In this document: piece after piece, positions 5,602 to 9,167 of the stretch
Layout of the letters: every line of letters starts with the position of its first letter
Position numbering within the stretch: the stretch's first letter is position 1
Assembly (NCBI GenBank): GCA_019118725.1
Contig: DWYO01000025.1
Coordinates: 1 to 9,167, forward strand
DNA: 9,167 nt
Direction of reading: 5' to 3'
From: Candidatus Parabacteroides intestinavium
GTDB lineage: Bacteria; Bacteroidota; Bacteroidia; Bacteroidales; Tannerellaceae
Program-made: the position numbers and the translations under genes
Notes under the pieces: model-generated
What the model was told of the DNA's origin: nothing
What the model saw: only the letters and a program-made list of their open reading frames with translations
The model's database searches: none

Positions 5602-6918
5602 ATGAATCATTATAAAGAAACCATTCGTCTGGGTGTCCCGATTATGCTGGGGCAGTTGGGTATTATTGTGGTGAATTTTGCCGACAATATTATGGTCGGT
5701 CATCATAGCACCCAGGAATTGGCGGCCGCATCGTTTGTCAATAATTTCTTTAATCTGGCTTTTATTTTCGGTATGGGGTTTTCTTATGGACTGACACCGA
5801 TTATAGGTCGGCTTTTTGCTCAAGGAAACCGGGAAGAAGCTGGGGCTACTCTTAAGAGCAGTCTTGTTATTAATCTGGCAATTGGCATTCTGCTCAGCCT
5901 TTGTATGTTGTTCCTTTTGTTGAACTTGGATTGGCTCAATCAGCCGAAAGAATTGTATCCTTATATACTGCCGTATTACATGCTGCAATTGTTTTCGGTT
6001 ATCTTTGCTATGCTGTTCAATGCTTTTAAGCAATTCAGCGATGGAACGACCGATACACTCACACCGATGTATATCATGCTTTCCGCTAATATACTCAACA
6101 TCATCGGAAATTATTTTCTTATCTATGGACATGGAGGGTTCCCGGAATTGGGACTGACTGGAGCCGGTATATCAACTCTTTTCAGCCGTATCCTGACCTT
6201 CGTGGTTTTCTTTTTTCTATTCTTTAAACGACAGAAATATGCAGCATATTTGAAAGGATTCCGTGCCGCGTCAGTCAGCAAGGAACGGATTCTTAATCTG
6301 GCACGTTTAGGACTTCCGGTTGGCTTTCAGATGGGGGTTGAGACAGCTTCTTTCAGTCTGAGCGTAATTATGATGGGCTGGCTTGGAAGCATAGCATTGG
6401 CGGCCTATCAAGTGGCAGGAGTGATAACTACATTGGGTTTCATGCTCTATTATGGTATCGGTGCTGCGGTTTCCATTCGGGTGAGCAATTTTTACGGAAA
6501 CCATAACTTCCGGGAGATTCATCAAGCGGTGAAGGCGGGGTTCCTGATTATGCTTTGCAGTATGTCGTTGTTTCTTGCTTTCCTGTTGCTATTCCGTACA
6601 CAGATCGGTTATCTGTTCACTCCGGAATCGGATGTAGTTCATTTGGTTGCTATTTTCTGCTGGCCTATGATGTTATATCAATTCGGAGATGTTTTACAGA
6701 TTTTGTTTGCCAATGCCTTGCGCGGATTGACCGATGTACACTATATGGCCAAAATGGCACTGCTTTGCCACTTTGGATTGGCACTTCCGATTGGATACCT
6801 TTGTGGGTTTATCTTAGAATGGGGAGCGCTCGGGGTGTGGTGTGGATTCCCGATCAGTCTGACTACGTTGGGGCTGCTGCTTTGGAGGCGCTTCGAAGTG
6901 TTGATGAAGGAAAAATAA
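5602..6918 (+). CDS. MATE family cation-coupled efflux transporter, NorM type
   Basis: Polytopic inner-membrane exporter predicted to expel cationic drugs or metabolites in exchange for Na+ or H+. The 438 residues contain about 12 hydrophobic segments in two similar halves, the standard MATE layout. The N-terminal PIMLGQLGIIVVNFADNIMVG region (13-33) contains the conserved TM1 aspartate D28. E247 in VETA (TM7) and D363 in FGDVL (TM10) complete the acidic set. These three correspond, at a constant offset of 8, to D36, E255 and D371 known for Vibrio cholerae NorM, which places the protein in the NorM group. GLTGAG at 184-189 is another family mark. It starts with no gap after the isomerase stop. 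Its last 56 bases are antisense to the end of ispD. The substrate cannot be told from sequence. Confidence 0.95.
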   Translation: MNHYKETIRLGVPIMLGQLGIIVVNFADNIMVGHHSTQELAAASFVNNFFNLAFIFGMGFSYGLTPIIGRLFAQGNREEAGATLKSSLVINLAIGILLSLCMLFLLLNLDWLNQPKELYPYILPYYMLQLFSVIFAMLFNAFKQFSDGTTDTLTPMYIMLSANILNIIGNYFLIYGHGGFPELGLTGAGISTLFSRILTFVVFFFLFFKRQKYAAYLKGFRAASVSKERILNLARLGLPVGFQMGVETASFSLSVIMMGWLGSIALAAYQVAGVITTLGFMLYYGIGAAVSIRVSNFYGNHNFREIHQAVKAGFLIMLCSMSLFLAFLLLFRTQIGYLFTPESDVVHLVAIFCWPMMLYQFGDVLQILFANALRGLTDVHYMAKMALLCHFGLALPIGYLCGFILEWGALGVWCGFPISLTTLGLLLWRRFEVLMKEK

Positions 6919-7621
6919 AAGTGTTTCCTTTTTCTTGCTCCAATATACCACATGCTGTAATGTAATCAATGGGCGTTGTGATTTTGATGTTCTCTCTGTT
7001 TGAGGGTACCATTTCCACGGGAATAGATAAGGATTCAACGACCGATGCGTCATCGGTAAAACTTTCTTTATACGGTTGTTCGTAGGCTTTGAATAAGATA
7101 TCCGAACGAAATACCTGGGGAGTATGGACAGCATAATAAAGCGAACGGTCAATGGCCCGGCTGCTTCCATCAGACTGAATTTCCCGGAGCGAGTCGATGA
7201 CAGGCAGGGTGGGGATAGCCGCTCCTTTCTCGTCCGCTATGCGGAAGCATTCGGCTATGACCTGCTCGGAAACGAACGGCCGAACCCCATCGTGCACTCC
7301 GATAAGGGCTTTTTCGCTGGAGGCGTTTATCTCAGCATAGATACTCTCTAAGCCATTTTTGACAGAATAGAAACGGGTCTCTCCACCTGTAACCAGCCGG
7401 TGCTTTACTTTACAACCTATTTCTCGGCAAAGCATTTCCCAATAAGAACGATAGCTTTCCGGAAGTACCAGTACCAGTTCCGCTTTCGGGTCCCATCGGT
7501 TGAATTTTTCCAGAGTATGCATTAATAGCGGTTTACCGGCTATCGGAAGAAATTGTTTGGGCAAATTGTTCCCCATGCGTGTGCCTTTGCCTCCCCCCAC
7601 GATAATAACGTACTTCTTCAT
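6863..7621 (-). CDS. ispD: 2-C-methyl-D-erythritol 4-phosphate cytidylyltransferase
   Basis: Third step of the non-mevalonate isoprenoid pathway: couples methylerythritol phosphate to CTP, giving CDP-methylerythritol. Isoprenoids from it feed the undecaprenyl carrier recycled by UppP. Signatures are the nucleotide-binding GGGKGTRMG (9-17), LPKQF (20-24, lysine K22), VHDGVRPF (109-116, metal-binding D111), TDDAS (189-193) and ENIKIT (210-215, K213). The catalytic core ends near residue 230, giving the usual family size. The 252-residue frame adds about 22 residues (from GNTFIF on) coded antisense to the MATE 3' end, with stop TAG at 6865-6863. Its ATG overlaps the xseB stop as ATGA, which suggests translational coupling. 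The tail looks like readthrough extension rather than a domain. Confidence 0.96.
   Translation of the reverse strand: MKKYVIIVGGGKGTRMGNNLPKQFLPIAGKPLLMHTLEKFNRWDPKAELVLVLPESYRSYWEMLCREIGCKVKHRLVTGGETRFYSVKNGLESIYAEINASSEKALIGVHDGVRPFVSEQVIAECFRIADEKGAAIPTLPVIDSLREIQSDGSSRAIDRSLYYAVHTPQVFRSDILFKAYEQPYKESFTDDASVVESLSIPVEMVPSNRENIKITTPIDYITACGILEQEKGNTFIFPSSTLRSASKAAAPT
6907..6936 (+). terminator. Weak AT-rich terminator of the MATE gene
   Basis: AAGGAAA (6907-6913) pairs with TTTCCTT (6924-6930), a 7-bp stem with a 10-base loop, followed by TTTCTT. The MATE stop codon (6916-6918) lies in the loop. The stem is AT-rich and the tail short, so efficiency is doubtful. It is embedded in the reverse-strand coding sequence for the IspD tail. 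No separate terminator for ispD is seen on the other strand. Confidence 0.4.
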
Positions 7622-7818
7622 GCGTCCAGTTCCTCCAATACTTTCTTTACCTCTTCGTCTACTTTATATAATTTCTCCTTACAGAGTTTGATGAGCCGGG
7701 TTGCTTCCTTTACATTCTCTGAAAGAATGTCTACATCCAGATCTCCGCGTTCAATATCAGCTACGATGCGGCGCAGCTTCTCGGTTGCTTCGTTATAGGA
7801 TTCCACTTTTTTTGCCAT
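7618..7818 (-). CDS. xseB: Exodeoxyribonuclease VII small subunit
   Basis: Small subunit that binds along the helical arms of XseA in the exonuclease VII complex, which degrades single-stranded DNA from both ends. The 66 residues match the family. The two-helix pattern is clear: YNEATEKLRRIVADIERGDLDVD (8-30), then LSENVKEATRLIKLCKEKLYKVDEEVKKVLEEL (32-64). LRRIV and LEx-like spacing, the GDLDVD turn and the CKEKL motif are typical. The stop TGA overlaps the ispD ATG. xseA, often the partner gene just upstream, is not beside it; a disrupted regulator/nitroreductase locus lies there instead. XseA must be coded elsewhere for this subunit to act. Confidence 0.93.
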   Translation of the reverse strand: MAKKVESYNEATEKLRRIVADIERGDLDVDILSENVKEATRLIKLCKEKLYKVDEEVKKVLEELDA

Positions 7819-7866
7819 GATGTATATTCAGTCCTTTAGTATTTGAGCTTTTCAGAATTTCTCCTA

Positions 7867-7874
7867 CAAAAATA
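7867..7874 (-). promoter_or_regulatory. Possible -7 box for xseB-ispD
   Basis: On the - strand TATTTTTG matches TAnnTTTG and would start transcription near 7860, about 42 bases before the xseB ATG. No TTTG stands at the -33 distance, so the call is tentative. The rest of the 141-base gap (7819-7959) holds only a weak inverted repeat around 7888-7912 and nothing else that I recognise. Confidence 0.4.
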
Positions 7875-7959
7875 CACAAAATCTGTAGAATATCCGCTGA
7901 ATTTCGGCAGATTAACGCAATAAAGGTTGAGAATTAAGTAGTTGGGAGAGATTGTTATA

Positions 7960-8637
7960 TCACACATGAGCCTTTGTTGAATTTTCCTTTCTGTACTTTT
8001 CTGGTGAAACTCCCTTTTCTTTTGCAAACACCCTTATGAAGTGTGGAATATCGCTAAAACCAACAAGATAGCCTATCTCTGACACGGACTTCTGCGAATG
8101 TTCTAGCAACTCGCAAGCCGTATTCAAGCGGTATTGCGTGACGAACTGTGAGAAGGTCATCCCCTTGCAACGCTTGAACCATGAGCAGAATGCGGAACGG
8201 TTCATGCCCACTTCGGAAGCGATGTCATCAAGTGAAATAGGATGCACATAATGTGCCATTACATATGTACTGACCTGCTGCATACGCCGTACTTCACGTT
8301 CTATCCGCATGGGTTTGCCTGCGAATGTATAGTCTTTGGCGGTAAAGATGACGGGCAACAGACGGAACATGGTGCACAACTTTTCCAATTCGTCTATCCT
8401 GCTCATTACCGACAGAGCGTGACGAATGTTTCGCAAACTCTCTGCCCCAAACTTTAAGGCTTCGGTAGGGAATGTCACACAGGCGAGTCTATTACGCAAC
8501 TCCGGGAATACGTCCATGCAATGGAGTACGAATGAATGGCTGAAAGCCACCATCAGGTAATGGATGCATCCAGCCTCATCTGCCGATGCTTTACCCAAGC
8601 AACAGAAGATGCTTATGGACAGCGGACTGCTCATCAT
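7960..8637 (-). pseudogene. AraC-family transcriptional regulator, N-terminally truncated
   Basis: The open frame reads 225 residues, but family-like sequence begins only near residue 26 (about 8562). The preceding 25 residues are antisense to the nitroreductase fragment. The C-terminal AraC/XylS DNA-binding domain is complete: first helix-turn-helix at about 135-156 (ISLDDIASEVGMNRSAFCSWF) and second at about 184-206 (SVSEIGYLVGFSDIPHFIRVF), ending with the usual GVSPEKYRKE (209-218). The upstream part (about 29-110) resembles the linker and end of the sensor region, including VAFSHSFVLHC; most of a cupin-like ligand domain is missing. Full-length relatives are near 280-300 residues. No frameshift or stop interrupts the remaining part, so the loss seems recent. 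The ATG pair at 8637/8634 could express a DNA-binding fragment, but no promoter is seen. Confidence 0.75.
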
Positions 8638-8941
8638 TCCATTCTTCTGTCAGCTGACATGGCCTTTGCTCAAACCTGTGGAGCAGAGCTCTCTCAACTA
8701 TTTTGCTTCGGCATGGTGCGCATTGGAAAACATGTTGCTTGCCGCTACCTATGAAGGGCTGGGGGCCGCGTTTCATATCCCCGTGAGTGATGAAGCTGAA
8801 CAAATAAAGAAGATCGTTCACGTTCCAGAAGGTTACGAGTTCCTTTGCCTGCTTACGGTAGGATACCCTGCCCCAAATGCTTTTTTGCCCAAACAGAAAG
8901 CCATCAAGGTGGAAGATAGGATACATTTGAATGTGTGGTAA
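8564..8941 (+). pseudogene. Nitroreductase family protein, C-terminal fragment
   Basis: The 125-residue frame carries the second half of an FMN-dependent nitroreductase-fold protein. The core helix FASAWCALENMLLAATYEGLG (47-67) is followed by AFHIPVSDEAEQIKKIVHVPEG (69-90), the strand LCLLTVGYPAP (94-104) and the terminal KVEDRIHLNVW (115-125), with the typical ending in N-x-W. The N-terminal RRSxRxF-type FMN-binding segment and the rest of the first half are absent. An in-frame TAA lies at 8558-8560, and homology seems to start near residue 8-12 (about 8590). It is head to head with the truncated AraC gene. No start with a plausible promoter is visible. A cofactor-binding enzyme is unlikely from this fragment, since the FMN site and dimer interface need the missing half. 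Confidence 0.75.
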
Positions 8942-8945
8942 GAGG

Positions 8946-8987
8946 CAAAAATAAAAAGGATGGCATTCGATTATGATTGCCATCCTT
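8946..8987 (-). terminator. Intrinsic terminator of the tRNA-Glu gene
   Basis: On the - strand AAGGATGGCA (8987-8978) pairs perfectly with TGCCATCCTT (8965-8956), a 10-bp stem with a 12-base loop, followed by TTTATTTTTG. It begins 5 bases after the tRNA 3' end. It also stands between the tRNA and the nitroreductase fragment, shielding the islet from tRNA readthrough. Confidence 0.85.
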
Positions 8988-8992
8988 CTGTG

Positions 8993-9065
8993 TAGCGCAT
9001 CCGGGAATCGAACCCGGGTTTCAGCCGTGAGAGGGCCGCGTCCTAGGCCACTAGACGAATGCGCC
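8993..9065 (-). tRNA. tRNA-Glu (anticodon CTC)
   Basis: A 73-base cloverleaf is complete on the - strand. The acceptor GGCGCAT pairs with ATGCGCT (first pair G-U) and ends in discriminator A; TC at 8-9; D arm GTCTAGTGGCCTAGGAC; anticodon stem CGGCC/GGCTG with one G-U around loop CTCTCAC, anticodon CTC; T arm CCGGG-TTCGATT-CCCGG. The D arm and anticodon loop resemble E. coli tRNA-Glu closely. The CCA end is not encoded (ACA follows the acceptor stem). It reads GAG codons and is a single gene here with its own promoter and terminator. Confidence 0.96.
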
Positions 9066-9088
9066 ATTGTTTTTCTTGAATCACGATG

Positions 9089-9119
9089 CAAAAGTAGATA
9101 ATTATTTTAATTCTACAAA
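9089..9119 (-). promoter_or_regulatory. Promoter of tRNA-Glu
   Basis: On the - strand TTTG (9119-9116), a 19-base spacer and TACTTTTG (9096-9089) match the Bacteroidetes consensus TTTG-N19-21-TAnnTTTG exactly. The expected start near 9082 leaves a leader of about 17 bases before the mature tRNA end at 9065. Confidence 0.82.
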
Positions 9120-9123
9120 TAGT

Positions 9124-9153
9124 TTTGCAAAAAAATTATTTCTCTTACCTTTG
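9124..9153 (+). promoter_or_regulatory. Divergent promoter for a gene beyond the right edge
   Basis: TTTG (9124-9127), an 18-base spacer and TACCTTTG (9146-9153) match the consensus with a spacer one base shorter than usual. It points right; transcription would start near 9160, and no coding start is visible in the last 14 bases. It lies back to back with the tRNA promoter, the two -33 boxes only 4 bases apart. Confidence 0.55.
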
Positions 9154-9167
9154 TAAATCGTTAGGTA

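Noticed and set aside
5323..6132. 269-residue open frame on the - strand across the isomerase-MATE junction
   Set aside because: Composition is rich in His, Gln, Asn and Ile without any domain pattern, and it is antisense to two genes with clear family signatures.
6555..6965. 136-residue + strand frame inside the MATE gene
   Set aside because: It is a shifted frame of the MATE coding sequence, with no recognisable motifs.
8591..9091. 166-residue open frame on the - strand covering the tRNA and the nitroreductase fragment
   Set aside because: It runs through the tRNA-Glu gene and its terminator, which are strongly supported, so it is not a real gene.

Overview
The window looks like a chromosome segment of a Bacteroidales bacterium, possibly a Parabacteroides or Bacteroides relative. 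The evidence is the repeated Bacteroidetes promoter signature (a TAnnTTTG -7 box, in three places with TTTG about 18-20 bases upstream), the absence of strong Shine-Dalgarno sites, moderate GC content, and the gene set and protein sequences. The genus is inference; the phylum is well supported.

Left part (10-3330, + strand): a tight housekeeping operon, uppP-truB-queA-folK, with gaps of 6, 5 and 14 bases. It covers undecaprenyl phosphate recycling, tRNA psi55, the queuosine precursor and folate synthesis. A very basic 60-residue protein of unknown function follows. Next is metK (3528-4814), with its own -7 box and a structured leader. The leader carries a sequence I read as a SAM-II class riboswitch (about 3355-3401): the GUGG/CCAC stem, GAUUUG, GCUUGCA and GCUAAA blocks are all present. 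A second, mutually exclusive helix (3352-3360 with 3438-3446) could be the competing fold. MetK makes the S-adenosylmethionine that QueA uses as its ribosyl donor, so feedback control of metK fits.

Middle part (4828-7818): a strong metK terminator is followed at once by a promoter whose -33 box lies in the terminator's T tract. It drives an exported cyclophilin-type prolyl isomerase and an abutting NorM-type MATE efflux pump. These run convergently into ispD, whose last codons overlap the MATE 3' end by 56 bases. ispD is preceded by xseB on the same (-) strand with a 4-base ATGA overlap. No xseA lies next to xseB.

Right part (7819-9167): a degraded islet. It holds the C-terminal portion of an AraC-type regulator (- strand) placed head to head with the C-terminal portion of a nitroreductase (+ strand). 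Both lack their N-terminal halves, and the join is near 8560-8600. The simplest reading is one deletion inside a former divergent regulator-target pair. Beyond it is a complete tRNA-Glu(CTC) on the - strand with its own promoter and terminator, then a + strand promoter pointing to a gene beyond the right edge.

The points most worth a second look are the metK leader and the collapsed araC/nitroreductase locus. I see no CRISPR array, insertion sequence, defence system or biosynthetic cluster.
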